Part shown: piece after piece, positions 8,344 to 16,985 of the stretch
How the letters are laid out: every line of letters begins with the position of its first letter
Numbering within the stretch: position 1 is the stretch's first letter
DNA from: ZC4RG17 sp036259475
GTDB taxonomy: Bacteria; Actinomycetota; Acidimicrobiia; Spongiisociales; ZC4RG35
DNA: 64,000 bases
Direction: 5' to 3'
Assembly: GCA_036259475.1 (NCBI GenBank)
Contig: DATABS010000056.1
Coordinates: 49,769-113,768, forward strand
Notes under the pieces: model-generated
Told to the model about the DNA's origin: nothing
Database searches by the model: none
Seen by the model: the letters and a program-made list of their open reading frames with translations, nothing else
Program-made: the position numbers and the translations under genes

Positions 8344-9011
8344 CGGCGACCAGCCACCAATCCGGCGACCACTCCGGCGATGGCGCCGAGGACTATTCCG
8401 AGACGGTTGGGGACTCCCAGAGTCATCCAGGTGACAGCTCCGGCCGCAACCGCCGCCGCGGCCGAAGGAGACGAGTTGACAGCCAGAACCAACAGGCCCA
8501 CGAACATCAGTGGAACGGCGAAACCCAGCGACCACGACTCGGGCAGAACCGGGCCCACCACCAATCCGAGCGCCACCGTCGCCTGCCACGTCACCCAGAA
8601 GGTCAGGCCGACAGTCAGGTAATAGGTCCGGAAGGAGTCGGGAGGATCGCCCATCCGGAAGCTGGTCAGGGCGAACTGCTGGTCGATCAGGAAGTAGGGA
8701 CCTAGCCAGCGGAACCAGCGGGGCTGCTTGCCGAAGACCGGGGCGAATGCCGCCGAGTACATCAGGTGGCGTGCCTGGACTATGAGACCGGCGGCGATCA
8801 CCGCCAGGAGAGCCGCCCCTTCGCCAGACAAGGTCACCACGGTGAGCTGGGCGGCGCCGCCGAAGATCAGCGACGAGCCGAGCCACCCGACGAGGTTGGA
8901 GAGGGGGGACTCGGCTATGGCGAGGCCGAGCACCAGGGCGAAGGGCACTACGGGGACAAGAACCGGGAAGGTGTCCTCGAGGCCCCGGCGAACATCCGGG
9001 TTCGAAAGCAT
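8340..9011 (-). CDS. azlC: AzlC-family branched-chain amino acid exporter
   Basis: 223 residues with seven to eight hydrophobic helices. VRRGLEDTFPVLVPVVPFALVLGLAI, FGGAAQLTVVTL and ARHLMYSAAFAPVF are the conserved AzlC motifs. With AzlD it forms a proton-driven exporter for branched-chain amino acids or analogues. The frame extends 109 codons upstream, but that part is antisense to the HAD gene, so ATG 9011 is used. Confidence 0.9.
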   Translation of the reverse strand: MLSNPDVRRGLEDTFPVLVPVVPFALVLGLAIAESPLSNLVGWLGSSLIFGGAAQLTVVTLSGEGAALLAVIAAGLIVQARHLMYSAAFAPVFGKQPRWFRWLGPYFLIDQQFALTSFRMGDPPDSFRTYYLTVGLTFWVTWQATVALGLVVGPVLPESWSLGFAVPLMFVGLLVLAVNSSPSAAAAVAAGAVTWMTLGVPNRLGIVLGAIAGVVAGLVAGRR

Positions 9012-9131
9012 GAGAGGGGAACGGTAACGCCGTTCTCGCCCGCCAAGACCATTGAGAAGTCGGCACCAGCGACCGATGTTCCCGTTGCAGTTGGGAGACA
9101 ATCTCAATAGCCTCGAATTTCGCGAATCACC

Positions 9132-10100
9132 ATGGCCAGACCGATCTTCCCCCAAACCGTCATCGCCGTGATCTGGGACTTCGACAAGACCCTGATACCC
9201 GGCAACATGCAGCGGCCCCTGTTCCGCCACTTCGACATCGACGAAGCGGCCTTCTGGGAGGAGGTCGACGGCCTCGAGAACTGGTACCGCCACCACGGCA
9301 ACACGCTGATCGCCCGGGACACGCTCTACCTCAACCACCTACTGAGTTATGTCCAGTCGGGGCTCATGCCGGGACTGAGCAATGCCTTGCTCCGTGACCT
9401 GGGCTCGGAAATCGAGTTCTACGAGGGCATGCCCGAGTTCCTCGGCCGGATGAAAAAGGACATCGAATCCGATCCCCGCTTCTCCGAGCATCAGATCCAC
9501 GTCGAGCACTACGTCATCTCGACCGGTCTTCGCCAGATGATCCTGGGCTCGGCGGTGGCGCCGTTCGTCACGGACGTGTGGGGCTCCGAGTTCACGGAGC
9601 TGGTGGCGCCACCGGGGTACGGCGACGGTCAGGATCGGCTCTTCTCACCTGACGCCGAGATCCGCCAGCTCATCTACACGATTGACAACACGACCAAGAC
9701 GCGGGCGATCTTCGAGATCAACAAAGGCACCAACAAGAACCGAAACATCGACGTCAACGCCAAGATCGCCCGAGAGGATCGCCGGGTCCCGTTCCAGAAC
9801 ATGATCTACATCGCCGACGGACCTTCCGATGTCCCGGTGTTCTCGGTCGTGGAAGCCAACGGCGGCCGTACCTACGCCGTCTACCGGCCGGGATCATCGG
9901 TCGAGTTCGAGCAGGCCAACCGGCTGCTGGAACAGGATCGGATCGATGCTTTCGGCGAGGCGGACTACTCGGAAGGCTCCCACACCGCCATGTGGATCAC
10001 CCACACCGCCGAAGGGATTGCCCGGCGCATAGTGCGTGATCGGGAAGAAGCCCTGTCGGAACGGGTGGGGCTGCCGCCGAAACACGTCGCCGACGACTGA
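9132..10100 (+). CDS. HAD-superfamily phosphatase
   Basis: 322 residues. HAD motif I is IWDFDKTLIPG (nucleophile Asp in DFDKT, about residues 16-20), motif II is the Ser/Thr in VISTGL, and motif III/IV is YIADGPSDVPVF. A large helical cap sits between. I do not recognise a specific subfamily or substrate; the length and cap suggest a phosphoserine-phosphatase-like fold. It stands alone, diverging from azlC and followed 23 bases later by a membrane protein. Confidence 0.8.
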   Translation: MARPIFPQTVIAVIWDFDKTLIPGNMQRPLFRHFDIDEAAFWEEVDGLENWYRHHGNTLIARDTLYLNHLLSYVQSGLMPGLSNALLRDLGSEIEFYEGMPEFLGRMKKDIESDPRFSEHQIHVEHYVISTGLRQMILGSAVAPFVTDVWGSEFTELVAPPGYGDGQDRLFSPDAEIRQLIYTIDNTTKTRAIFEINKGTNKNRNIDVNAKIAREDRRVPFQNMIYIADGPSDVPVFSVVEANGGRTYAVYRPGSSVEFEQANRLLEQDRIDAFGEADYSEGSHTAMWITHTAEGIARRIVRDREEALSERVGLPPKHVADD

Positions 10101-10123
10101 CCGCCCGCCGTTAAGGTGCCCCC

Positions 10124-10507
10124 ATGGATGGACTGGTCGCCGCCCACTCCGGTATCCGCTGGCTCGTAGTCATCGGCCTCATCGTCACGGTGGTGGTCGC
10201 TTTCATGCGGTCCTCGTCCAACACGTTGCCCACCGACCGCTGGCTGCAATGGGTGGCGATCCTCTTCGACATCCAGGTGGCACTGGGCATCATCCTCTAC
10301 TTCGTCAACCAGGGATGGGAACAGGGCGGTTTCATCGCCTACTTCCATCCGCTCGGAATGCTGGCCGCCATCGCCCTCTTCCACATCGGCCTCAGACGCG
10401 GCCGGGAAGCAGAGTCCGGGGGCGGGTGGCGCACCGTCGGCGTCATGACCTTGCTGTCGCTGGTGGTGGTGTTCGCCGCCATCCCGTGGCAGCGCGGCCC
10501 GATCTGA
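10124..10507 (+). CDS. Small membrane protein, unknown function
   Basis: 127 residues with four predicted helices (IRWLVVIGLIVTVVVAFM, WVAILFDIQVALGIILYFV, LGMLAAIALFHIGL, VGVMTLLSLVVVFAAIPW). Conserved-looking His in HSGIRW, YFHPLGM and FHIGL could bind haem or metal, but this is inference. A TAAGGT box ends 6 bases before the ATG (leaderless style). Not recognised beyond that. Confidence 0.7.
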   Translation: MDGLVAAHSGIRWLVVIGLIVTVVVAFMRSSSNTLPTDRWLQWVAILFDIQVALGIILYFVNQGWEQGGFIAYFHPLGMLAAIALFHIGLRRGREAESGGGWRTVGVMTLLSLVVVFAAIPWQRGPI

Positions 10508-10517
10508 CCGAGTCGAG

Positions 10518-10564
10518 ACTGACGTGCAGGAATCCGTCCTCACGACGGAAAATCGCACGTCAGT
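10518..10564. terminator. Nested inverted repeat between convergent genes
   Basis: ACTGACGTGC (10518-10527) pairs with GCACGTCAGT (10555-10564), and inside it TCCGTC (10533-10538) pairs with GACGGA (10544-10549). It separates the stops of the membrane protein and deoD and probably stops transcription from both sides, though U-tracts are weak. Confidence 0.6.
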
Positions 10565-10589
10565 TCGGTGGTAGCACCGAGTTTTTTGG

Positions 10590-11306
10590 TCAGCCGGCGT
10601 CGATGACGACGGTCTCCAGGGCGACCTTGACCATGTCATCGAAGGTCGTCTCCCGCTCCTCGGCCGTCGTCTCCGTTCCCTTCAGGATGTGGTCAGAGAC
10701 GGTGAGGATTGTCAGCGAACGGGCGCCCTTTTCCGCCGCCACTCCGTAGAGGCCGGCGGCCTCCATCTCAACGGCCAGCACCCCCATGTCGCGCATTCGC
10801 TCGAACACTCCTTCCTCGGGGTTGTAGAAGAGGTCGGCGGAGTGGACGTTGCCCACCTTCACGGGCACGCCGGCCGCCTCGGCGGCCTGGAAGGCGGCCG
10901 ACAGCAGGGCGAAATCGGCCGTGGCGGCGAAGTCGTATCCTCCGTAGCGCACCCGGTTGACCCCCGAGTCGGTGCAGGCGCCGAGGGCGAGTATCACGTC
11001 ACGCAGTGCCAGGTCGGGTTGCAGCGCTCCGCAGGAGCCGACCCGGATCAGACGCTCCACTCCGTAGTGGGTGACGAGCTCGGTGGCGTAGATCGACGCC
11101 GACGGAATCCCCATCCCGGTGCCCATCGCCGAGACGGGAACGCCCTGGTAGCTGCCGGTGAAGCCGAGCATGTTCCGCACGGAATTGACCTCTTGCACGT
11201 CCTCGAGGAAGGTTTCGGCGATGTGCTGTGCGCGGAGGGGATCGCCGGGAAGCAGCACCGACGGAGCGAAGTCTCCCTCCTCGGCTGAGATGTGCGGGGT
11301 CGCCAT
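10590..11306 (-). CDS. deoD: Purine-nucleoside phosphorylase, DeoD type
   Basis: 238 residues, full length for the hexameric DeoD family. PGDPLRAQHIAETFL, GMGIPSASIYATEL, RVGSCGAL, and the nucleoside site VEMEAAGLYGVA and SDHI are all present, including the catalytic Asp of the SD motif. It splits purine (deoxy)ribonucleosides to base plus (deoxy)ribose-1-phosphate. A GAGAGG Shine-Dalgarno precedes the ATG. It is followed on the same strand (upstream in coordinates) by the DNA ligase with a 39-base gap. Confidence 0.95.
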   Translation of the reverse strand: MATPHISAEEGDFAPSVLLPGDPLRAQHIAETFLEDVQEVNSVRNMLGFTGSYQGVPVSAMGTGMGIPSASIYATELVTHYGVERLIRVGSCGALQPDLALRDVILALGACTDSGVNRVRYGGYDFAATADFALLSAAFQAAEAAGVPVKVGNVHSADLFYNPEEGVFERMRDMGVLAVEMEAAGLYGVAAEKGARSLTILTVSDHILKGTETTAEERETTFDDMVKVALETVVIDAG

Positions 11307-11345
11307 TGGTTCCTCTCGTCTGCGGTCGGGACGGCCAGTATCGCA

Positions 11346-12863
11346 TCAGCCGCCGAGCGGCGGCAGACCTCCCATCTCACGCACGGCGTCGATCGTGTCG
11401 GCGTCGGCGGGATCTTTGTCGGGGCGGTATCCACGCACGCGGGCGAAGCGCAGGGCCACCCCGCCGGGGTAGCGGGTCGACCTCTGGACCCCGTCGAGCG
11501 CGATCTCCACCACCAACTCGGGCCGGACGAAAACGGCCGACCGGGTCCGCCGCTCCTCGATCTCCTGAAAGCGCTGAGTCTGCCAGGTGAGCAGCTCGTC
11601 GGTCATGCCTTTGAACGTCTTCCCGACCATCACGAAGCCGTCTTCGCTCCGGGCGCCCAGATGGAGGTTGGAAAGCCATCCCTGGCGGCGGCCATGACCC
11701 CACTCCGCCGCCAGCACCACGAGGTCCAGTGTGTGTACCGGCTTGACCTTGACCCAGGCGGCGCCCCGGCGTCCCGCCTCGTACCGCGAGTCCAGTGCCT
11801 TGACCATCACGCCTTCGTGGCGATGGGCCAGCGCATCGGCCAGCACGCCGGAGGCCTCCTCCGGCGACGCGGTGATGTGCTGGGGAATCAGGTCGTCTCC
11901 CACCAGACCCTCGAGCAGTCTCCTCCGTTCGGTGAGCGGTTCGTCGATCAGGTCGGCCCCATCCAGATGGAGCAGGTCGAAATAGAACGCCCGCATGCCC
12001 CGGCCTTCCATGACGTCGGTACCGAAGCGCCCGGCCGTCTCCTGGAAACTGGCGGGCAGCCCCTCAGGGTCGAAGGTGAGCGCCTCGCCGTCGAGGACGG
12101 CGCTCGAGCAGGCGAGACCGAGGGCTCGCTCCACCACCTCGTCCAGCCGATCGGTCACCGGATTCAGATTCCTGGTGTAGATCGCCACGTCCTCACCCGA
12201 GCGGTGGACCTGTATGCGGATCCCGTCGAGTTTCCACTCCACCGCCGCGGGACCGGTCCGGTCGAGAGCGGAGGACAGATCCTCCGCGCTCTGCGCCAAC
12301 ATGGGCCTTATCGGCCGGAACAGCGTGAGGCCCACCTCCTTCAACGCCGGTTCGCCGCCGGTGAGAGCCAGAGCGGCCACCTCCCAGATCCGCCCGTCGA
12401 GCATGATCGCCCGCCTCACCGAATCCAGGGGAACGTCGGCCGCCCGGGCGACGGCGTCGACCATGATCCCCTCGAGGGCGCCCTGGCGGATTTCACCGGC
12501 TAGCAAACCGAACAGGAACTGCTGCTCCGGTTCGGTGGCCGGACCCATCAGCCGCTCGACGAGTTCCCGACGACGGCGGTTCGAACCCGGACCCGAGGTG
12601 TGGACGAGCTCATCGAACACAGCAACCACCTCGTCGATCTGGAGGGACGCCTCTCTCGCCGGCGCCGGCGGATCCTTCAACGTCGCCCATCCGACGCCGA
12701 GCGCTCCCTGAGGGATGATCCCCGCCAGATACGCCACCGCCGGCGCCACCGAATCCGCCGGAAGAGCGGCGAGAAAGGCGGCCAGATGATCGATCTTCTG
12801 TCGCCGCGACCGGGTGGCGGCCACATCCTCAGAGGTACGCACCAGGTCGAGGAAGTCGGTCAT
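11346..12863 (-). CDS. ligB: ATP-dependent DNA ligase (LigB-type)
   Basis: 505 residues with all three ligase parts: an N-terminal helical DNA-binding domain (about 1-190), the adenylation domain with AMP-accepting Lys in AVEWKLDGIRIQVHR, then ALDGEAL-like (VLDGEALTF), FYFDLLHLDG, HEGVMVKALDS and KVKPVHTLDLVV, and a C-terminal OB domain with RYPGGVALRFARVRGYRPDK. Resembles mycobacterial LigB and archaeal/eukaryotic type ligases, distinct from the essential NAD-dependent LigA. CATACT ends 7 bases before ATG 12863, which I prefer to the GTG two codons upstream. Confidence 0.92.
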   Translation of the reverse strand: MTDFLDLVRTSEDVAATRSRRQKIDHLAAFLAALPADSVAPAVAYLAGIIPQGALGVGWATLKDPPAPAREASLQIDEVVAVFDELVHTSGPGSNRRRRELVERLMGPATEPEQQFLFGLLAGEIRQGALEGIMVDAVARAADVPLDSVRRAIMLDGRIWEVAALALTGGEPALKEVGLTLFRPIRPMLAQSAEDLSSALDRTGPAAVEWKLDGIRIQVHRSGEDVAIYTRNLNPVTDRLDEVVERALGLACSSAVLDGEALTFDPEGLPASFQETAGRFGTDVMEGRGMRAFYFDLLHLDGADLIDEPLTERRRLLEGLVGDDLIPQHITASPEEASGVLADALAHRHEGVMVKALDSRYEAGRRGAAWVKVKPVHTLDLVVLAAEWGHGRRQGWLSNLHLGARSEDGFVMVGKTFKGMTDELLTWQTQRFQEIEERRTRSAVFVRPELVVEIALDGVQRSTRYPGGVALRFARVRGYRPDKDPADADTIDAVREMGGLPPLGG

Positions 12864-12904
12864 CGCCACGAGTATGTCAGGACCGCGCCCGGTATCGTCC
12901 CGGC

Positions 12905-13336
12905 ATGCCCCTCGTCTTCCCTACCAACCGTGATGAGCTCCGACGCTGGCTGGAACGGGAGGGCGCCCCCAGACTTCCGGGACTACTCGGACTGGAGATC
13001 GTCGAACTGGGAGAGGGCCGCTGTGTCATGGAATGTGACATAGACGAGCGGCATCTGGCTCCCAATGGCTACCTCCACGCCGCCGTGGTGGTCGCCCTGG
13101 CCGACACCGCAGCGGGATTCGGGTGTCTCGCATCGCGACCCCATGACGCCGTCGGGTTCACCACCATCGAGCTCAAGACCAACCACGTCGGCAGCGTGGT
13201 GGAAGGACGCATCACCACCGAGGCAATGCTCGTCCACTCCGGAAGGACGACCCAGGTGTGGGACGCCCGGGTGACGAGCGAAGACACCGGCCGCAACCTG
13301 GCCTTCTTCCGCTGCACCCAGTTGTTGCTCTACTGA
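12905..13336 (+). CDS. PaaI-type hotdog thioesterase
   Basis: 143 residues, one hotdog domain. ERHLAPNGYLHAAVVVALADTAAGFG corresponds to the active-site helix of PaaI-family acyl-CoA thioesterases, followed by the beta strands TIELKTNHVGSVVEGRITTEA and RTTQVWDARVT. Acyl-CoA substrate unknown. TATCGT ends 6 bases before the ATG, consistent with a leaderless message divergent from ligB. Confidence 0.85.
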   Translation: MPLVFPTNRDELRRWLEREGAPRLPGLLGLEIVELGEGRCVMECDIDERHLAPNGYLHAAVVVALADTAAGFGCLASRPHDAVGFTTIELKTNHVGSVVEGRITTEAMLVHSGRTTQVWDARVTSEDTGRNLAFFRCTQLLLY

Positions 13337-13337
13337 A

Positions 13338-14882
13338 TCAGCCCCCGAGAGCCCGATGGAGAAACGCCGCCATCGCTCCCCGGGTCACGGAGTCGTCGGG
13401 ACAGAACCGGTCGTTGGCCGGCGGATTGCAGCCCCGGGTCACCCCCGTCGCCGCCAACCACTCGATATCCGCCTCGAACACGCTGGCGTTGTCGTCTGAG
13501 AAGTCGGTGGTCGAGCCGGCCGCCAGACCGGGAAGCGCCCGATGGAGGAACGCCGCCATCTGACCGCGGGTGACGGCGTCGTCAGGACAGAACTCGCTGT
13601 TGGCGGGCGGATTGCAGCCCTTGGTGATACCGGACTCGGCCAGCCACTCGATGTCGGCGGCGAAGATGTGCCCGCCGGTGTCGGTGAACGAGGGACCCTC
13701 AGGCGGGTCGATGGTCATGCGGATGGCGTTTCCGGATATCTCGCCCACGTTCACCTGAGCGCCGGCGATCGACCGCGAAGTTCCCGGCTGGATGACATGG
13801 GCGAGCGGGCTGGTGTAGGAATCGAGATCGAAGTCGTCGAACGACTCGACCGGGTACGGCTTGACCCGGCGAAAACCCGGCAACTTGGAGTCGTCGAAGA
13901 GGCAGTCGAACTCGCTGGTCGTGCAGATCTCCACTTCGTACACCTCGATTCCGGCCCACTGGTCGGGTATCGGGTCGTACGTGGAAGGGACCCGCGCTCC
14001 GAAAACATAGATCCGACTTCCGGCCCGAAGGGCTGCCATCCGGACTCCATCCCCATCACCGGTGACGAGGTCGAAAGTCGACTCGCTTCCCGACACGACC
14101 CGGACCTCATCAGGATCGATCCATCCGGCGGCGTACAGGTTGATGGACGCCGTTGCATATGGGTCCGGATACGTGCCATAGCCGCCACCGTCCATCAGTC
14201 CGTAGTTGCCCGACATGACATCCAGAGCATTGTCGTACTCACCGAAGAAGTCCGTTCGGAGGCCCGTGTAGGAGTGCGGCCAATGAAGCATGTGACCGAT
14301 CTCATGGGCGGCGGTGGAGTAGAAGGCTATGGAGTTACCGATGAAGCCGGCCCTCGAGTTGCCGTCGCGGTACAAGGGTGAGGCACAAGGGGTGAAGCCG
14401 CATGTCACGCCGGGGCTGGCATAGCCGCCCGGTACCGGGGTGATGTGCAGGGCGGCGTTTGCATTGGAACTGGCGTTGGCCTGGGAGTGCAGCTCACACT
14501 GGACGTCGCTGTCTCCGGCATTTCCCCGGGCGACGAACTTGGGTTGGTACCTGCCCCGGGAGTGAAATTCGAAGTAGGTGCCGACGTTCTGTTGCAGCCC
14601 GGCGGCCAGACTGGCGGCCGAGTCGGCCACTCCGCAAGACCACACGTCGAAGATGTCCTCCCCGAGTGTGTGCTGGCGAATGGTGTCTACGCCCACCAGC
14701 AGCCCCAGAGGGTCGGTGGCCTGCGGGACAAGCGAATCGGTGGGCTCCCCCACGACGATCCGAACATCGTCACCCGATCGCACCACGGTATGTTTCGTGT
14801 CTTCCGCTCCGGCCGGTGCCGCCACGACAACCATCGCCAGTGCCAGCCCCACGCTCGTCCACCGTCGCCACAGCCTGGTCAT
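13338..14882 (-). CDS. Secreted metzincin-like metalloprotease with SLH-like repeats
   Basis: 514 residues. Signal peptide at 1-27, then a protease domain with AAHEIGHMLHWPHSY: His193, Glu194, His197 and His203 form HExxHxxHxxH, and DVMSG (Met223) supplies the metzincin Met-turn. A middle domain of beta character (about 240-400) is followed by two SLH-like repeats (about 405-455 and 460-512) with GITKGCNPPANSEFCPDD and VTRGQMAAFLHRAL. It is probably a zinc protease displayed on the cell surface through the same repeats as the transglycosylase at 4901. Start chosen for its signal peptide. Confidence 0.85.
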   Translation of the reverse strand: MTRLWRRWTSVGLALAMVVVAAPAGAEDTKHTVVRSGDDVRIVVGEPTDSLVPQATDPLGLLVGVDTIRQHTLGEDIFDVWSCGVADSAASLAAGLQQNVGTYFEFHSRGRYQPKFVARGNAGDSDVQCELHSQANASSNANAALHITPVPGGYASPGVTCGFTPCASPLYRDGNSRAGFIGNSIAFYSTAAHEIGHMLHWPHSYTGLRTDFFGEYDNALDVMSGNYGLMDGGGYGTYPDPYATASINLYAAGWIDPDEVRVVSGSESTFDLVTGDGDGVRMAALRAGSRIYVFGARVPSTYDPIPDQWAGIEVYEVEICTTSEFDCLFDDSKLPGFRRVKPYPVESFDDFDLDSYTSPLAHVIQPGTSRSIAGAQVNVGEISGNAIRMTIDPPEGPSFTDTGGHIFAADIEWLAESGITKGCNPPANSEFCPDDAVTRGQMAAFLHRALPGLAAGSTTDFSDDNASVFEADIEWLAATGVTRGCNPPANDRFCPDDSVTRGAMAAFLHRALGG

Positions 14883-15026
14883 GTGCAGAATCTCCACTCT
14901 TCCTCGAATGGCGCAGCCGGGAAAGCCCCACCCCACGCCGACACGACGGCGGGAGCTTACAGGTACAAGGCATTCGTCACAGGGTGCGGTAGACCCAAAC
15001 AGAGGCGCTCCGCCATACTGCGGTGC

Positions 15027-15527
15027 ATGAGCCGTGACACCTACGACATGATCCTCGGTCTGCGGGCGATCCGTTCCTTCACCGACCAGCCCCTGAGCGA
15101 CGACGACCTGCGCGCCATCCTCGAGGCGGCCCGTTGGACCGGAAGCTCGAAGAACACCCAGAACTGGTCTTTCGTCGCCGTCACGGATCGAGACCGGCTC
15201 GAGGAGCTCGCCAAATGCGGTGACTTCACCGATCCGGTGCGGAATTCCGCCGCCACCGTCGTGATCGTCCAGGAGCCCCAGGGCTACGAGTTCGACTCAG
15301 GGCGGGCGGCTCAGAACATGATGCTGGCGGCCAAAGCGATCGGGGTCGCCTCCTGCCCGATCACCCTGCACCGCGACGAGGACGCCCGCCGGCTGCTCGG
15401 GGTGCCAGAAGACCGGCGAACCCGTTATGCCGTCGCCCTGGGCTATCCCTCGCCCACGGCGGCCCCTCGCCGCTTCGGAGGGCGCAAGCCCGCCGACGAA
15501 GTCATTCACCACGAGAGCTACCGGTGA
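15027..15527 (+). CDS. Nitroreductase-family flavoprotein
   Basis: 166 residues. MILGLRAIRSFTDQPLSDDDLRAILEAARWTGSSKNTQNWSFVAVTD is the classic NADH:FMN nitroreductase N-terminus with FMN-binding Arg residues; GRAAQNMMLAAKAIGVASCPI and VALGYP complete the fold. Shorter than oxygen-insensitive nitroreductases (about 215). Its stop overlaps the GTG of the next gene by four bases, so they form a pair. CATACT lies 7 bases before the ATG. Confidence 0.88.
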   Translation: MSRDTYDMILGLRAIRSFTDQPLSDDDLRAILEAARWTGSSKNTQNWSFVAVTDRDRLEELAKCGDFTDPVRNSAATVVIVQEPQGYEFDSGRAAQNMMLAAKAIGVASCPITLHRDEDARRLLGVPEDRRTRYAVALGYPSPTAAPRRFGGRKPADEVIHHESYR

Positions 15528-15973
15528 TCGCCTCCCCGCTCCCGTGGCAGGAGGTGGCCGACGCCGCCGAGGCGATCTCCTGGGTGACGCATGTCGCCAC
15601 CGTCGGGCGAGATGGGCGGCCCCATGTGGCGGTAGTCGCCCCGGGGCTGGCGGAGGAGGGACGGATCTGGTTCGCCATTCGTCGGCACATCCAGATCCAT
15701 CGCAATCTCGTCGCCAACGGCGAGGTGGCCTTCCACTGGCCCGTTACGACGGGATCGGGACCGGGTGAGCTGTTCGCCCGGGGCGTGGCCCGTCTCCACG
15801 ACACCGACGAGGCGCGCCACCGCCTCTGGAACCGAGTGGTGCCTTACGACATGACCAACTTCTGGGGTACGGCCGACAACCCCGACCTGATCCTGGTGGA
15901 GACCAGGGCGACCCGCGTGTCGCTGATGGGCCCCGAGTTCGTCCGCCAGGTGTGGACGCCAGAAAGCACTTGA
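15524..15973 (+). CDS. Pyridoxamine-5'-phosphate oxidase-like flavin protein
   Basis: 149 residues, single split-barrel FMN-binding domain: ISWVTHVATVGRDGRPHVAVVAP, RIWFAIRRHIQIHRNLVANGEVAFHW. This pattern is shared by F420/FMN-dependent actinobacterial PNPOx-like reductases. The GTG start overlaps the nitroreductase stop by four bases; the pair may handle related redox substrates. Cofactor (FMN or F420) cannot be decided from sequence alone. Confidence 0.8.
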   Translation: MIASPLPWQEVADAAEAISWVTHVATVGRDGRPHVAVVAPGLAEEGRIWFAIRRHIQIHRNLVANGEVAFHWPVTTGSGPGELFARGVARLHDTDEARHRLWNRVVPYDMTNFWGTADNPDLILVETRATRVSLMGPEFVRQVWTPEST

Positions 15974-16000
15974 CTTCAAGTCGGCTCGAACTCGTAACCT
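15970..16000 (+). promoter_or_regulatory. MerR-type promoter of the ABC exporter operon
   Basis: TTGACT (-35, 15970-15975) and TAACCT (-10, 15995-16000) are separated by 19 bases, the over-long spacing typical of promoters activated by MerR-family regulators. The spacer holds an imperfect dyad, ACTTCAAG(t)cgg-CTCGAACT. The -10 ends 7 bases before the ATG at 16008, so the message is probably leaderless. No MerR gene is in this window; the regulator would act from elsewhere. Confidence 0.55.
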
Positions 16001-16007
16001 GGTCGTC

Positions 16008-16985
16008 ATGCCAGAAAACCAGTCGGAACTGTCGCATGGGCTAGGTAGCGTTGCCGCGATGGAATCCCCTCTCGTCGAAGCCCGCGGATTGACCAAGCGC
16101 TTCGGTGATTTCGTCGCCGTGGACGACATCGACTTCCAAATTCGACCGGGCAGGGCCTTCGGCTTCTTGGGTCCCAATGGGGCCGGTAAGACCTCGACCA
16201 TGAAGATGATCGCCACGGTCAGCCCCATAACCGAGGGCGAGATGACCGTGTTCGGACTCGATCCCGCCCGAGATGGAGCCACGATCCGAAGCCGCCTCGG
16301 CGTGGTCCCCCAGGAGAACAATCTCGATGAAGAGCTGACGGTGGCTGAGAACCTCTACATCTATGGCCGCTACCACGACCTGGCGAAGCCGACCATCCGC
16401 AACCGGATCGACGAGCTGTTGAACTTCGCTCAGCTGGAGGAGAAACGGGATGCCAAGGTCGAGTCGCTCTCCGGAGGGATGAAGCGACGGCTGGTCATAG
16501 CCCGCGCTCTGATCAACGAGCCCGACCTTGTGATCCTCGACGAGCCGACCACGGGACTCGACCCCCAGGCCCGCCATGTTCTGTGGGACCGCCTCTACCG
16601 GCTCAAGCAGGAGGGGGCCACTCTCATCATCACCACCCACTACATGGACGAGGCCGAGCAGCTGTGTGACCGACTCGTTGTGATGGACAAGGGCAAGATC
16701 GCCGCCGAAGGCTCACCGGCCGAACTGATCCAGAGCTACTCGACCAGGGAGGTGGTGGAGTTGCGCTTCGCCCCTGGCATGGCCGAGGCCGGCGTCGAAC
16801 GACTCGACGGGATGGCGAAACGGATGGAGGCGCTCGCGGACCGGGTGCTGCTCTACACCGACGACTCCGACACCCTGATCGACCACATCCACGAGAAGGA
16901 CATCCAGTTCGAGCAGCGCCTGACCCGCCGCTCCTCGCTGGAGGATGTGTTCCTCCATCTCACCGGCAGGAGGCTGGTGGACTGA
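16008..16985 (+). CDS. ABC exporter ATP-binding protein (DrrA-like)
   Basis: 325 residues. Walker A GPNGAGKT (55-62), signature LSGGMKRR (154-161), Walker B LVILDEP (174-180) and switch His211 (TTHYMDEAE) are intact. The C-terminal ~90 residues form the extra domain found in daunorubicin-resistance type ATPases (RLTRRSSLEDVFLHLTGRRL). With the two permeases that follow it should energise export of a hydrophobic compound or surface component. Start at 16008 fits the promoter; an internal ATG at 16059 is the alternative. Confidence 0.93.
   Translation: MPENQSELSHGLGSVAAMESPLVEARGLTKRFGDFVAVDDIDFQIRPGRAFGFLGPNGAGKTSTMKMIATVSPITEGEMTVFGLDPARDGATIRSRLGVVPQENNLDEELTVAENLYIYGRYHDLAKPTIRNRIDELLNFAQLEEKRDAKVESLSGGMKRRLVIARALINEPDLVILDEPTTGLDPQARHVLWDRLYRLKQEGATLIITTHYMDEAEQLCDRLVVMDKGKIAAEGSPAELIQSYSTREVVELRFAPGMAEAGVERLDGMAKRMEALADRVLLYTDDSDTLIDHIHEKDIQFEQRLTRRSSLEDVFLHLTGRRLVD

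Noticed and set aside
11346..12863. NHEJ role for the large ligase
   Set aside because: It has the N-terminal DNA-binding domain of LigB-type ligases and sits beside deoD, not beside NHEJ genes.
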